The notes: generated by a model not told the origin, from the letters alone. Positions 43,801 to 56,124 are shown, counted from the first letter of the stretch. The stretch: 64,000 nucleotides of DNA from Strongylocentrotus droebachiensis (GCA_035222895.1 JAVYIG010000088.1:872001-936000), one strand, 5' to 3'. Made by a program: numbers and translations.

Positions 43801-46800
43801 TAGTAGAAGCCTAAGGTTGTTAAAAGCTTAAATTGTTTGTTATGATCACCCCAACCAATAATACTTTTTTCTTTATCAAATGTGTGATACAGGAATTAAG
43901 TTTTATATTTTCTTTTTTTGTTAATGTCCACCAATAGCCGAGTTGTTAGATCTTGGAGCTGTTGTACATGGTCATATATACCAGGATGAAGATGACATGA
44001 GGAACATCAAGCCTGATTTGCCAGTCTTTCATCCTGAAGAGGTGAGCACAGTGAACTCTCTAGGAGTAAAGGTGAAAGGGGTCAGAAAGTCACCCCCCTT
44101 CCAGTAAACTCTCTTGGAGTGGGGGTGAAAGGGGTCATTGAGTGAGGAAAGGGGTCAAGAAAGTTACCCGCTTGGGTGAATACTTCAAACAACTGCAGGA
44201 GTAATCAGCCAGAAAAGTAACCTTAATCCTGAATCCTTAATCCTATGTTGAATCTGTTTAATCTTGACAAGTGACTGGGATATATTAGCATCGAAAGCAT
44301 CTAGCTCAAGTTGCAGTACTTACGAGAATATTGTTATCATTTCCCTCCCTCTTGTTCTAACCACTGTTTGTCCTTTGGCAAGATATTGATCTACATTTGT
44401 CACACTCAACCCAGGTGAGGTAAATGGGTACCAGGTATGAATTATGCCTTGAAATGCACTGTGCGCTGATAACGGCTGCTGGACCTGAGGCTAGGGTAAT
44501 AATTTCCAAAGCTCTTTGGGAGCACATAGAGAGCTTATATAATGTGATATGCGCTATTCAAGAACGAATATCAGATTCTTATATAGCGCACGTATCGACC
44601 TTGCAAGGTCCTCGAGGGGCTCGAACATTACCAGACTATGCTAGGCTGCCGATTTTGACGCTCACAGCATTTAAGGAATTCCTTCCTAACACCTGGGTGG
44701 ATAGTGGCATGTGTAGAGTAATGTCTTGCCAAAGGACATTAGTGCCGCGGCGGGACTTGAATCGCGGACCCTGAGATTCACAGTCCGACGACTTATCCAC
44801 TACGCCACAACACCTCTATTATTATTATTATTATTATCCAGGAGATTGACAAGCTCCCTCTGGAGGCGGAGTCCATCCCCCAGGCGACCAACCTAGACGT
44901 AACGACGATGATAGCCCTGGTGTCTGACCTCTGCCACGGAGGAAGCAGCTACTCATTCAATGAACCTGTTATAGAAGAACTCTCCCAACAAGAGAGGCAG
45001 AGACCGTTATTACCGGAAGTAGAGAATTTTATAAAAGGTAGTGATAGAATGAAATATTTATTTAAACAATAGTCTTAATGAAAACAGAGGATGCATTGTC
45101 ACTATAGAAAAATAGGTTATCAGTTTTCAGCCTTAAGCCTATGATATTTTGATGCTTCTTTTCCTGTTACGTTGCAATACAATGTACAGTATGTTAACAC
45201 AAATTGACTATACTCTTGTGACTTTTCCTCTTTTATGATTTATGTTTGTGTAGTTTTGGAATGGAATCACAAAATAATATTACATCTGACACATTAGGTT
45301 GCACTTGCTGTCTCATGGATAAGTTTTGTTAAAATGACAAAAAGTTGGTAATAATTTGCTCAAGAAATATGGAAGCACATCGTTGAGATGTCTCATTTTA
45401 TTATTTACCATATTTTGATAAGTTGATCCATATTCTACATGTTGATTCCTTTTTTAACTTGGGATAAAAATGATGTAATGTTTAAATATGTAACTCCAGC
45501 GTCATCCAAACTTTCGTTGCAAATCATTTTTTTTTAACTCTTTCTCTTCAATGATTACCATCCTTCTACTATCCTTCTATTATATATAAATGTAGTATGT
45601 GTTTATATTTTCTAGAATATATTTAAGTTAGTATTGTCTGTTTGGAGCCAGGGGAGAACAAATAATCAATAATTCCTCTGGCTCTCAATAGAGAGATTAA
45701 AGGTAAAGACCAGTAATGGTCATGCGATTGCATTGTGAAAGAAACGTTGTGGAATCGAGCAGAAAAGGTTGATCATCTAGCATCTAGCATCTGCAAGGTT
45801 CTGGAATCATCAAAATGATAAGAAATTTGGCCCATTCTTTGTAAAGTTACAAGCACTATACACAGAAAGATGTATATGGGACTACCCTATCTCTCTCACC
45901 AGACCATGAGAGAAATAAATTTACCAAATATATGAATTAGTAGGCGGTTTCCCGGCAAACTTTTTATTATCATGTATTAGTCAAAACATATTCTTTCACA
46001 TGATTGGTAATGAGAGCTTCCATTTCATTTTATGAAATTGGGGCGTTGCCAATACTGGTCTTTACCTTTAATGTATCATTATATCTTATTCAAATGTGAG
46101 TCGTAAGACGATTTTAATGCCTTCATTTGATTTTGTGCATGACAATAAAGAAATTCAATTCAATTCAATCTTGTATCCTTGATAGGTAAAGAGTTAATAG
46201 TATGCGAGACGGCTAAACACGACTTCCAGGCAATAATTGAGACGATAGGCGGGCCTCGAGAGAAGCAGAGGTCGCAGGAATTACTACAGAGACTCCATAT
46301 AGTTCCTGATCAGCCTTCGAGTAGAACATTAACGTTATCATCGTCTAACAGGATAAAAGACAGAGCCAAGGTAAGGAAGACGACGATGGTTTGGGCTTGA
46401 ATGATATAAAAAACAAATCACATCATTTTGGAGCACTTTGGAGAAGAAGAAAAAAAATCATTTTATCAATTTGAACCTTCACTGACAATATGGTATGTCT
46501 TTAAGAAATGAAGAAAAAACATGTTGCATTTACCAAATACCAACATAGACTTCTCTTAAAACAAGACAAATTTATTTATTATTTTTGTATATTTTTAATG
46601 AGGGCATTTGCTGCTGTTTCTGTTGCATGATCCTCATCTAACCTGTCTATAAAGACCACCCAAGGGACAGGTGGTCTTTGTAGACAGCTTCCTTTTATAG
46701 TACATGTTTCAATGAGAAACCATTTTCAAGGGAAACAAAAATGTGGTCTTTGTTGACAGGTGGTCACTAACGCAGGTTTTACTAATTCCCTTTATTATGT

Positions 46801-48634
46801 TATCGTTCAAAATCCATGAATGAATAAATCTACATATATGTCTTTGTTTTTTATCATTGTGTTATATTTCACACCTTGTATTGTTTCCTATCAAATGCAC
46901 ATTTATTGGTGAAAATACCTTGAAAATAATAATAATAATAACTAGTTCTTATATAGCGCTTTTCAGGACCGTAGGCCCTCTCAAAGCGCAATACAGATAT
47001 ATATTATTACCCCGGTCATCGGATTCAGGCTTACCCGCACACAATGTATGCACATTCTCCACTCCCTGGGGAGCATTCCAGCCAGGCGTCATTTTTACAA
47101 GCGCACACTTGCTAATCTAACCACATTCGCTTTTGCATCCTACTGGGTACCCATTTAACATCTGGGTGGAGAGTGGCAAATGTAGATCAATGTCTTGCCA
47201 ATGGACATTAGTGGCCATCTCACTATAATAATTTCTCTGTCTGAATCACTTCTTCAGGTTATATTTGGAACAGGTGATGCACTCAAGATTATAACCACCA
47301 CGGCCAATGAGGCCTTCGTTCGAGCAGCTTCTAAACAGGTGTGTGATTATATTTCTTTCAAACTCCATAACAACATGATCATAATAATATACATGTAGCA
47401 CAGCTACTATAAAAATGTACTCTACTCAGTCTACTGTGCTTTACAAAGTATTATATTATTACCATAGCTTCAAGGCTAAGACACTTAAGGCTAAGACACT
47501 CATGTATAAAGGAATCCTTCCTTCCAGTACCCATTTACTTCACCTGGGTGGAGAGTGGCAGATGTAGATTAATGTCTTGCCAAAGGGTGTAAGGTCCTTG
47601 ACAGGGATTGGAACCGCATACCTTGTGATCTACAGTCTAATGGCTTATCCACTCGACCATGATATCTCTACATAGTTTGAGTTTATCGGTGTCTTGTATG
47701 AATTCAATGGAACATTATATATACATTATTGTATACAGCTCCTTGTGTCATGTTGCATTGTGACTACAAACCATTATGAAAGAAATTGCTATAATTATCA
47801 CAAGATCTAAAATCATATATGGACATGAGAAATCTCTCTGACTAATATTACTAATAGTCGTTTGAAATGTAAAATCCATATTGTGCTGTGTTGTGGGTTT
47901 TTCAGATTGAGAAAGTTTCAAGATTCTCACTTTTCTAGACCGACAATTATTAAACCATGAATAATGCATTAAGTAAGAAGAAAATAAAACAATGTCCATT
48001 TTACATTCTTAAAGATAAAGACCAGTTATGATCATGCGATTGCATTGTGAAAGAACGTTGTGGAATCGATCAGAAAAGGTTGATCATCTAGCATTTAAGT
48101 ATTGGTGTGTACTGCAAGGTTCTGGAATCATCAAAATGATAAGAAATTTGTTCCAGTCTTTGTAAAGTTACAAGCACTGTACACAGAAAGATTTATATGG
48201 GACTATGCGACATGTGCGCGATATCTATCCGGTCCAGATAGATATACTAATTTACCAAATATATCAATTATTAGGCGGTTTCCCGGCAAAATTTATATCA
48301 TCACGTATTAGTCAAAACATATTCTTTCACAAGATTGGTAATAAGAACTTCCATTTCATTTTTTGAGAGGGGGGCGTTTCCAAAAATGGTCTTTACCTTT
48401 AATTGTGTGGAATATTCTCTCCAACTCAATTTTTTTTTTTTTTTTTCAATTTTTTTTTTTTAGGGTGTGGCTTACTCGGTATTCATCCACCAATCACGAG
48501 CCTTGACAGAGAAGAAACAGCAGAACCCGGCTAAAGCATCCCCCTCCTCCTCATCTAGTAATTGCAACTCATTCACCGATAGTATACAACACCCACTGGG
48601 ATTGGACAATAGCAATAGCTACCCACAAAACTGA
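40692..48634 (+). CDS. C7orf25: UPF0415 / C7orf25 family protein, complete, 8 coding exons
   Basis: Joined exons: 40692-40844, 41873-42116, 42624-42761, 43938-44041, 44842-45037, 46186-46370, 47258-47338, 48464-48634; all boundaries are GT/AG and phases agree, giving 1272 nt (423 aa plus stop), against about 421 aa in human C7orf25. Shared landmarks are an N-terminal helix with LIKRADLL, then LKSTNLSHLDALL, LVDVVGHKGRSWVKV-ARKAEALHRIW, VCETAKHDFQAIIETIGGP, RLHIVPDQPS, IFGTGDALKIITTTAN-FVRAA and VAYSVFIHQSRALTE. The family carries DUF5614- and DUF1308-type regions; no biochemical role is firmly established as far as I know, so none is assigned. The start gives MESSLVSELSALRERAEG, aligned with the family N-terminus. 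The gene diverges from RCC2 and converges on the RhoGEF. Several of its acceptors sit against transposon ends. Confidence 0.94.
41489..41815. mobile_element. Foldback MITE (GGGGTGTTTCATAAAGCTG ends)
   Basis: Long inverted ends; interior arms GAAGAGCCAAA(C/T) also inverted. It ends about 55 bp before exon 2 of the C7orf25-like gene. Confidence 0.85.
41873..42116 (+). CDS. C7orf25: C7orf25-like coding exon 2
   Basis: 244 nt, acceptor TAAAAG, donor GTGAGT, exits phase 1. It encodes QLKSTNLSHLDALLHTAE and SLLVDVVGHKGRSWVKVTAR followed by KAEALHRIW, the most conserved block of the N-terminal half of the family. Confidence 0.94.
42178..42252 (+). mobile_element. Truncated TTAA MITE (GCCCCACTGCACTAC family)
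   Basis: Left 75 bp only, ending at GGTGCCCGTTGA. Confidence 0.7.
42290..42613. mobile_element. MITE with 40-45-bp duplicated flanks
   Basis: The element 42335-42572 has inverted GAGGGGTCAGTGACACAAAG-type ends; a relative lies inverted at 59645-59888. Immediately outside, 42290-42334 and 42574-42613 are direct repeats (GAATATTATTATTTTGATTA / CATTTTGATTA and TTGTAATGTCCATTT). Confidence 0.8.
42624..42761 (+). CDS. C7orf25: C7orf25-like coding exon 3
   Basis: 138 nt, acceptor TTGTAG, donor GTAGGT, phase 1 to 1. It encodes GEYGEQNIVQQVGQY and SPPAVHVVFYSGITQAVS, matching the QYGDKSIIEQA and PHIIFAFYNSVS segments of the human protein. Confidence 0.9.
43938..44041 (+). CDS. C7orf25: C7orf25-like coding exon 4
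   Basis: 104 nt, acceptor CAATAG, donor GTGAGC, ends phase 0. It encodes AELLDLGAVVHGHIYQDEDD, equivalent to the EKLKEMGISVRGDIV segment, followed by an acidic linker. Confidence 0.88.
44355..44818. mobile_element. Tail-to-tail pair of tRNA-derived SINEs
   Basis: A plus copy (44355-44565) and a minus copy (44566-44818) meet at TATATAGCGC tails. The minus copy has a good head on its own strand: GTGGCGTAGTGGATAAG (box A) and GCGATTCAAGTCCCG (box B). An ATT microsatellite then runs into the exon 5 acceptor. Confidence 0.75.
44842..45037 (+). CDS. C7orf25: C7orf25-like coding exon 5
   Basis: 196 nt, acceptor ATCCAG, donor GTAGTG, exits phase 1. It encodes ATNLDVTTMIALVSDLCHGG and RQRPLLPEVENFIKG (family: VNLDITTLITYVSALSYGG, EQVLPQLEAFMK). 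The acceptor follows directly on an ATT microsatellite attached to a SINE. Confidence 0.92.
45697..46071 (+). mobile_element. TTAA-flanked MITE (AGGTAAAGACCAGT ends), complete
   Basis: Perfect opposed ends and TTAA at both sides; copies at 48009-48402, 21714-22175 and 5316-5528. Confidence 0.85.
46080..46170 (+). mobile_element. LINE 3' tail with (TTCAA)n
   Basis: GCATGACAATAAAGAAATTC followed by repeated AATTC/TTCAA units, a typical short-tailed LINE end; stops about 15 bp before exon 6. Confidence 0.6.
46186..46370 (+). CDS. C7orf25: C7orf25-like coding exon 6
   Basis: 185 nt, acceptor GATAG, donor GTAAGG, ends phase 0. It encodes CETAKHDFQAIIETIGGP and LLQRLHIVPDQPS, near-identical in pattern to the human CESAVKDFQSILDTLGGP and INVVPDQPS. 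The acceptor lies about 15 bp after a LINE-like TTCAA tail. Confidence 0.94.
46640..46785. repeat. MITE fragment (CCTGTCTATAAAGACCACC family)
   Basis: Same core as 53609-53787; ends decayed. Intron 6 of the C7orf25-like gene. Confidence 0.55.
46925..47245 (-). mobile_element. tRNA-derived SINE, head truncated
   Basis: (AAT)n and TATATAGCGC tail at left, body GGGGAGCATTCCAGCC and ACATTTGCCACTCTCC on the minus strand; stops about 12 bp before exon 7. Confidence 0.7.
47258..47338 (+). CDS. C7orf25: C7orf25-like coding exon 7
   Basis: 81 nt, acceptor TTCAG, donor GTGTGT, phase 0 to 0. It encodes VIFGTGDALKIITTTANEAF, matching [20 protein letters not shown] in the family. Confidence 0.93.
47455..47675 (-). 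mobile_element. tRNA-derived SINE with intact head
   Basis: The minus strand reads TGGTCGAGTGGATAAGCC (box A) and GCGGTTCCAATCCC (box B), then TTTGGCAAGACATTAATCTA. Intron 7 of the C7orf25-like gene. Confidence 0.75.
48009..48402 (+). mobile_element. TTAA-flanked MITE (AGGTAAAGACCAGT ends)
   Basis: Second complete copy, 60 bp before the T tract of the exon 8 acceptor. Confidence 0.85.
48464..48634 (+). CDS. C7orf25: C7orf25-like coding exon 8 (C-terminus and stop)
   Basis: 171 nt, acceptor in a near-pure T tract; stop TGA at 48632-48634. It encodes GVAYSVFIHQSRALTEKK and then a Ser/Asn-rich tail. The conserved VFIHQxRALTE motif fixes frame and identity; the tail is not conserved. Confidence 0.93.
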   Translation, partial: GVAYSVFIHQSRALTEKKQQNPAKASPSSSSSNCNSFTDSIQHPLGLDNSNSYPQN

Positions 48635-48985
48635 CCAATCATGGCTAGGCATTCAACAACAACAAAAGAGCATGCCACAACTGGTAGGTAGTATTAAGAT
48701 ATATGCTTTTTTTCCTTTAAAAAAATTCCCTTCCTTTTTACAACAATTTTGCTTCACATGTAGGTTTGTACTGCTAAACCAGGAGTTTTCGTGACTTGAA
48801 ATGTTTGCGATTTCTAAAAGAGGGCAAACTCCACAGCAAAAATACTTTTGCAAAATTGCAATAATTCAGTGTTAAGTTTATTGTTTTGTGACATGGGACT
48901 TCTGTAAATCTTACCCACTCCCAACATTCTGGTTTTACAGTATCTGTATAAATCAGTGTCACTTGTTAAGTAACATTAATTACCA

Positions 48986-48994
48986 TTAATAAAA
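48986..48994 (+). terminator. Candidate poly(A) signal for the C7orf25-like gene
   Basis: An AATAAA lies about 355 bp after the stop codon in AT-rich sequence. It is the first good match downstream, but use cannot be judged without transcripts. Confidence 0.3.
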
Positions 48995-50161
48995 ATGGAT
49001 ATTTATTGTCCCGCTAATCTAAAGGTGTATTATCAAAATGGACTTGATGGCCAAGCAAGGGATTAATTAAGGGATGCAAGTGAGAAATTAATAAGTCTGA
49101 AATTTTTTTCCTTAGAAAATAAGAGATTTATATTGGTTTATGGAAACAAGCTCTTTTGTTTTGTTCACGGCACAAAACATAATCGTACTACTGTTTGTAT
49201 ACTCAATGTGCAAGAGAGTAATTGAACATCATTAATACAGTAATTGTGTAATTCTTCTTTCTCTTCTGTCTCTTCTGTTAAGAATAATACGGTTCTCCAT
49301 AAAGGAGAAATCTCTACGGGGAAAGTAAATTGTCTCTTTTCAAATTGGCATCACTGATAATTTTATTTTACTTCTATGGCTTTTAATTAAAAGGCAATGT
49401 ATTGGAAAAGAATGAACATGAACTTTATTTTTAAAAATTTAAAAGAATTGCCAAATTGTAAGAATGGGGATTTCTATCTTTCAGAAATGTTGCAGGGCAA
49501 TGTTCTTTTTCCTTTAAAAAAAATTCCTGGCATCAAACATGTGCGTTAACGTAAAGATGGTCAGTGTATGCAGAATCCTTGCTCTTTCTTTGGTCTGATA
49601 AATTTTGAGTCTGAATCAAAGTTTATTGAGCCACACCACAACGTGTGGGCAGTTCTCCTTTAATGAGCTGAAGGTGCGTAATTTAAAGAAAAAAGAAGAG
49701 ACAACATGGTAAAGGAAATATGAATGACTGGTACTATTAATTATTCCTTAAAGAATTTTGTATGGATCCTTCAGAAGGAAGAGAATTCTCATTTTTATGC
49801 ACAAGGATATGTTCAATGATGATTCACAACATTTATCTGTTCTTTAGAAAACAAAATACCTTTCTTCATATTCACGGCAAGGGACACGCATAATTTCCAC
49901 GGCTATTTTCTCTCTCACTGCACAAGATTTTTTTTTTAAAGAGAATTTGATTATACATTGCAGTTATTTCTCTTTCTATTCCCATGGCAATAGTTTGTTT
50001 CTTCTACTGCTAAGTGTATTGGAAGTAGGCTGGTTTTATTATTCTATTGCCTAAAATATACCATACCTACCATGCTAAAAAGTTATTGTACTTGTATGTA
50101 CATTGTAGTGCATTGATTTATTTATCAACATTTGCCACTCATTATTGCAGAAGGGACTGCA

Positions 50162-50474
50162 GGGGGGTGTTTCACAAAGATTCTAAGTTGAACTTATCTC
50201 TAAGTTGGACTTAAAAATTATGGAAAGCCATTAGCATCTTTGAAAATATTGTGTAAAAGTTATTTTAAAAGGCATAAAATGCTGATTCAAATCATTAATA
50301 TGTTCTATTATCATGGGAGATTTCATGTTCTTGATGTGGAATTTATGAAAAGTCTAAAATACTTGAATTTCTGCTTTTTAATATATTTCATTTTAAGGCT
50401 CCAATTGCTGTCCATAATGTTTAAGTCCAACTTAGAGTTAAGTTCTACTTAGGATCTTTGTGAAACACCCCCCC
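50162..50474. mobile_element. Foldback MITE (GGGGGGTGTTTCACAAAGAT ends)
   Basis: Inverted arms of about 60 bp (CTAAGTTGAACTTA / CTAAGTAGAACTTA, CTAAGTTGGACTTAAA); complete version of 18084-18190. Confidence 0.88.
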
Positions 50475-51474
50475 TGATCAGACAAAGTTTAGAAGTATTA
50501 ATTAAATATCTTGAGCTACATACTAAGTCGGGAATGGGTATGAAGTTTAAAATTAATTTGACATTTTCTTTCATTGTATATCACAATATTAAAAAGGATA
50601 TAAGGAAATTATTTTCTTGCCAAAATAAGCATTTAAAAGACCAATTTCCTCAAAGTGAAAAATAGTTTTTGTTATACATGGGTAAATTATCTTCCTTTGA
50701 AAAGATAATTGAAAATTTTTAAGCTACCATGAGGTGATAAAGAATTCTTTTGAGAGTATCAGTTATGTCATCAAAAATTCAAGTTTACTTAGAAGGAAAA
50801 AAAGTTGCAAGCAGCAAAACATGATTTTGTCATCGAAAAACAAAAATGTAAGGAAATAAAGAGTTTCTTTAAAAAACTGAAAGAAGGTGTTTGTTATTTT
50901 AATCTCCGAGATGACTAGGTTGAAAGTATACTTCATTATATTTTTTCTGTACAGGTAATCTTCATTGAATGTCAAATGGCAAAGATAGGGAAGAATCCCA
51001 TGTGAGAGAATGTATAACTTGTATATAATCTTTCTTGGTCAAGTTTACAACCTAAAAGAAACAAATTTGATTTAATTTTTCTCTGGAAGAAGAAGTCAAA
51101 TTTGCTGAACTATTGACAGTAGTTTGGAGAGATCACCTTATTTTATGGATAGTTATTGCAAGATGAATAACCAATCACATTTTAGACTAATGCTATGCAG
51201 TGATGTAGTATGCAATTATTTTATTTGCAAAGAGCATGCATTTTCTGTTGCAAGCCTCATACTATTATGTTCTGTTCTGCATGATAACTACATTATATGA
51301 CAAATAGCACTAGTACTTTGAATAAGTTATCTTCACTTATCAGACAGGCAGTATATTTAGCACACTTACATTTATCGTAGGATGTCCTTATTTTATTTTT
51401 ATTACCGGTATGTGAAATTAAGTGAAAGGAAGAGATACATCATGTCCTGTACATGCCTCTAACATATCATTGTA

Positions 51475-51650
51475 AAATGGCGACTGGCTGGAATGCTCCC
51501 CAGGGAGTGGAAAATGTGCATATATTGTGTGCGGGTAAGCCTGAATCTGATGACCGGGGTAATAATATATCTGTTAAGCGCTTAGGCACATCGTTGGATC
51601 GATGTATTGAGCGCTTTCTAAACACAGAATATTATAATTATTATCATTGA
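51475..51650 (+). mobile_element. SINE body and tail fragment
   Basis: GGCTGGAATGCTCCCCAGGG to GCGCTTTC...(AAT); sense-oriented relative of 46925-47245. Confidence 0.7.
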
Positions 51651-52487
51651 ACATGTATTGTTAAAAGAAAAGACATCATTAAAGAAAAATGATTTGTGTA
51701 CACCTAACTCCAATATGTGTGTCTGTATTGTTCATTCCTTGTATGCCTTGGTGTGTATTGCTTTATTAAGAACCAGATTTCTATTAAAAAAATATGCTTC
51801 AATTTTATAAGCAGGAATGTCTGATAACAGTGTAAGTAAACAATATAAAAAGATAAAAATGTGGCAAAATAGAAAAGTGGGGGAGGGTTCATTTAACTTG
51901 TGAAAAGTCATGTAAAATATTACTGCCAACTATGTTTTCAATTCATATACATTTTGTTGGTTGGTAGAGGCGAGAATACACCCTTTCATGGTTAAGGCCG
52001 CCATTTTGAATTACGAGTAAACATTGTGTCATCAATGTTTTCAGATGCACATATGTATTGTTGAGTCACTGCCTGTGCGCTCACATCATATTGACATGGC
52101 GCCATATTAATTTACGAGTAAACAAACTATTTTTACTCGTAATTCAAAATGGCGCCCATGTCTGCGCACTCTTGTAACTGTGAAAGGGTGTAGTATTATC
52201 ATACTTTCTTGTCTCTAGGTTTTTTGTATATACCAATATGAAAGTTGATGGTACGTTGTGATGTGACTTTTATCATCCCCCCTCCCCCCCCCCCTCCCCT
52301 TTCCTGGATCTGCTATCACTTAGCTTGAACATTTTTTATTCATCCGACAGCTCTAGAAAGAGAATCCACAAAGAATTTCATCATCTGACATGCTCGAGGC
52401 TGTACCTGTAAAAAATCTTCTCATTTTCTCTCTGTCATGCTCATCACACACACGACTTATACAGAAGACACAGGATCTTCTTTTTTT

Positions 52488-52662
52488 TTAAAGCCCGTCT
52501 GTACTAGTTTAGCCAGAGGGGATTAGACCTCCCTGCAAGGTCACTGACAGGTGGTTACCCCATCAAATCAGCTCTCAATTAACATAAGAAAAAGGGGTTC
52601 ATGGGGGACCAACAGGCACCGATTAGGCAGTGTTTGCTATAAGGAGTGTAGTGGGGCTTTAA
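52488..52662 (-). mobile_element. TTAA-flanked MITE (GCCCCACTGCACTAC family), complete
   Basis: Inverted relative to the other copies, TTAA on both sides. Confidence 0.8.
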
Positions 52663-53608
52663 GCAAAGAACAGTTTTGCCATTATTTGACTAGCTCTTAT
52701 CTTTAAAAATCTTCACTCTTTTCCCTCTTTCATGCTTATTACACACGACTCGTAAAAAGTACACAAACAGACGGGATGTTTTTTTTTAAGAAAAGAAGAT
52801 TTTTGTCATGATTCGACTAGCTCATATCTTACAAGGAGTTTGCCTACATTATTGGCATTTTTACTTTTGACTAAACACACGCACACACATTGGGGAATAT
52901 TCTTAAACATAATCTCTTATCCGTCATCAATTTTTTTGTCAATTTTATAAGTTCTTGCCTCTGTCCTTTTTTTACATACCGGTACATGAAAATCTACAAG
53001 ATATCTACAATCAAATTTCTCTAATTTTAAAAACTGCTCGTTCTATTTGAATATTCATACGATCAAAAGGATTATAAAATGCATAATTATATAGTGATTT
53101 AATAATTCTTTGATTATACATGTATAATACACAGCATTGTCTGAATCAATGCAAAAGGAATACAAGAACTGGCTTTAGATTTAAAAATTAATGTTCAACG
53201 TAAATTTGCACCTTGATCAATAAATGGCATTCACACAAAAGGTATATATTCGTATATAGTTCATTTGAGTTTCCCCTAGCATAGACGCATACATAACTGC
53301 AACACATTTATGCTTAAATAAGCAAGCGAATTCACATTTACAGATCCATGCCCTAATTCAAGCATTTTGTAATATTTTACTTATCTATTGCAGAGCAAGC
53401 CCTCAAATAATACCTGTATATTATTGTATACAATATACTCTTGATCAACTTTTAAATCGGGGAGTAAGAACTTCAAATACAGAATCGTCTTGCCTTATAA
53501 TTGATCTCCATAGAGATTGGAATGAATTTGTCATCAATAAAAATATACAATGTACATGAATAGATAGATACACATTCATCTATACACACAGTATTGGTTT
53601 TAAAAATA

Positions 53609-53787
53609 CAGTCAAGCCTGTCTTAGTGGCCATCTTTCTATAAAGGCCACCTGTCTATAGCGGTCACCTATAATGCCTCTAGAATAAAACATGTATTAGA
53701 ACCCTTCTAGAAAGTAGAAAGGCCGCCTGTCTACAGCGACCAGTTTTCTGATTTCCCTTGGGTGGCCTTTATAGACAGGTTTCACTG
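53609..53787. mobile_element. TA-flanked MITE (CAGTGAAACCTGTCTATAAA family)
   Basis: Ends CAGTCAAGCCTGTC / GACAGGTTTCACTG next to TA on both sides; Tc1/mariner-like target. Confidence 0.8.
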
Positions 53788-56063
53788 TAACTTTAAACCT
53801 TATGTATTCATCAGAAAGCAAACAGTTCAAGGATTTTAATAAAAGATCATATTCCATCCTAAACATTAAATATGATGAACAAGATATTTAGTTTTTGGCT
53901 GAAACAAATAACTAATAAAGGGCTGGGTAAGGGGAAACAAAGCTATATTCGTATTGTCCTAACATTTAAAGGTATGGACCATTCTGACACTGTCATAAAA
54001 AAACATGATCTTCATCCATTTGCTTGAGGAAATTTTTTTAAATTCTGGTTCATGCAGTTGTAATGTGTATCATGATCCTAGCCTTGCAAATCATGTTGCT
54101 AGTTCTGCTACGTCCCCACCGAATACATTCTGTTAAAATCCCAGTGTAAAAATCAATCATTCATCCATATCTTTTTCAACTAAGTAATAGAAAAAAATGA
54201 TTAATAAACCTATTCCCATTTTTCTTTTTTCACTCTAAATGCAACAACAAAGAACATTCATGCCACTGATATTCATGACTTTTAGATAAAATGTACTTCT
54301 CTTACAGTCTGCTTAAACATAAAGAACATTATTTGGTAAAATAACATGAATACAGAACATAAAATATGCAATATAAATCAATATTCAATGATATACATGT
54401 ATAAACTTTCTTTACAACACAGAAATAAATCTTCCATTCTCTTTACTAATCCTATGTCACACAGTACAATCGATGGCATTCTTTAGTTTTCGAGCGGAAG
54501 AAAAAAAATAGCAAAAATAAAAATATATCAAAGCTGCTTAATCTTAAATCAACGAAACTCGCACCAGAATCGTAGCACATTATACACACGGCGGATTACA
54601 GACATTTGGACGATTTGAGTTCATATGGTACAGTGTAAGTGTAAGAAGAGTCGGAACAAATTTAAAAGATCTCCTCACAAAAAATCAAAGTGTGATTGTG
54701 TTTAAAGGAGATGTGAAACAGATTTCAAATAATTTTTGGTAAAAACAAGAGATAGCTATTTCTATCATTTTCATTTCACTAGAGAAATTTGTATATATTA
54801 ACGACATAAATGAGTGTTTTCAAAAAGCATAGCAAATCAAATTTTGAAACTATTTGATTCCTTTGCCTGCCATTTTTAAGTTATGTGTCCAATTTCATGA
54901 TTACTTTGAAAACAAATGACTTTAAGTGAAATAACATTGAAGAACATACTGTTTAACAAAATATTGAACAATTTTGAATAGCTGAAGATAATTTCTGTAT
55001 TCGTCTTCCACACAGCGATTCTTCTTCTTTTTCCAATTCAGAATAAAATACTTTCACTGCAGTTTAACATATACTTTGCACATCATTCTAATGCCAGGCA
55101 ACACAATTTGGCAATTGATATTCCATTACATATAGATCTCTGAAATCTAGGAAAATGTTGTTTTTAATGAACAAAACATATTTCTTGTAAGCGTGACATA
55201 AAAATGTTCCAAGATAAGCTTATTCTTCTTTTAAAACCATATATATGTACATTTTGTAAACAGCATAAATGTATAAAACATAAAAGCAGGCAAAAGCAAG
55301 AAATACATGAAAATTATCCAACCATTTTACATTAATTCAGTATTTCATCTCTTATGCATATCAACACAAGCCTAATATAACTTACGGCAATAAAATTGAT
55401 AATTGTAAAACAAAATTCAATATTTGTCACCATGTACAGGGAATGCATACAAATAAAACCATAGCAAATATTAACTTTCATTCATTTAAACAAATACATG
55501 AAGTGTAGAATTGGTAAACCTATCGTCCAAGAGGAGGTTTTTGAACCAGTGCGTTAATAAGCAAAGTGTTTCATTGAATAACACGCAAGAATACCAGTAA
55601 GTAAAGTTACTATAGACGAAAATTGCATGCACGCATTATCTATTTTATACATGATTACACAAGTTGTCCATCATCTCTTTTGTTGGAATATTTCAAAGCT
55701 ATTTGCATTGCTTCATAACTCGTTAAATTATCAATATTGCAAATATCACTTCAACTTCGTTACTTCATGAAGACAATATTTCTTTCTAAAAAACAGCAAC
55801 ATTCTGACTACGTAGTACAGGTGGAATATTAAAAACTGGTCTACAGCTATCTTGTTCATTTTTTAAAAGGCTAATATACAAGTAATACTAGATTTTCTAA
55901 TTAAGAATCGTGCAATGATAGTTCTTTGGTATAAACATACTGTGACCTGCACAATAATTTCATATTTTAACGTTGTCGATTGTTTTCTCCTGTCTTTTCA
56001 TCAAGAAAATTGTCAGAGCCCAACTGATACTGATTTTATGAACTACATGTATGCTATTTCTAA

Positions 56064-56069
56064 GTTTTA
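56064..56069 (-). terminator. Candidate poly(A) signal downstream of the RhoGEF stop
   Basis: An AATAAA on the minus strand about 1.6 kb after the stop. It is one of several possible sites in AT-rich DNA, so its use is uncertain. Confidence 0.2.
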
Positions 56070-56093
56070 TTATGTGACAAAGGAGCGAGAGAA

Positions 56094-56124
<31 letters not shown>

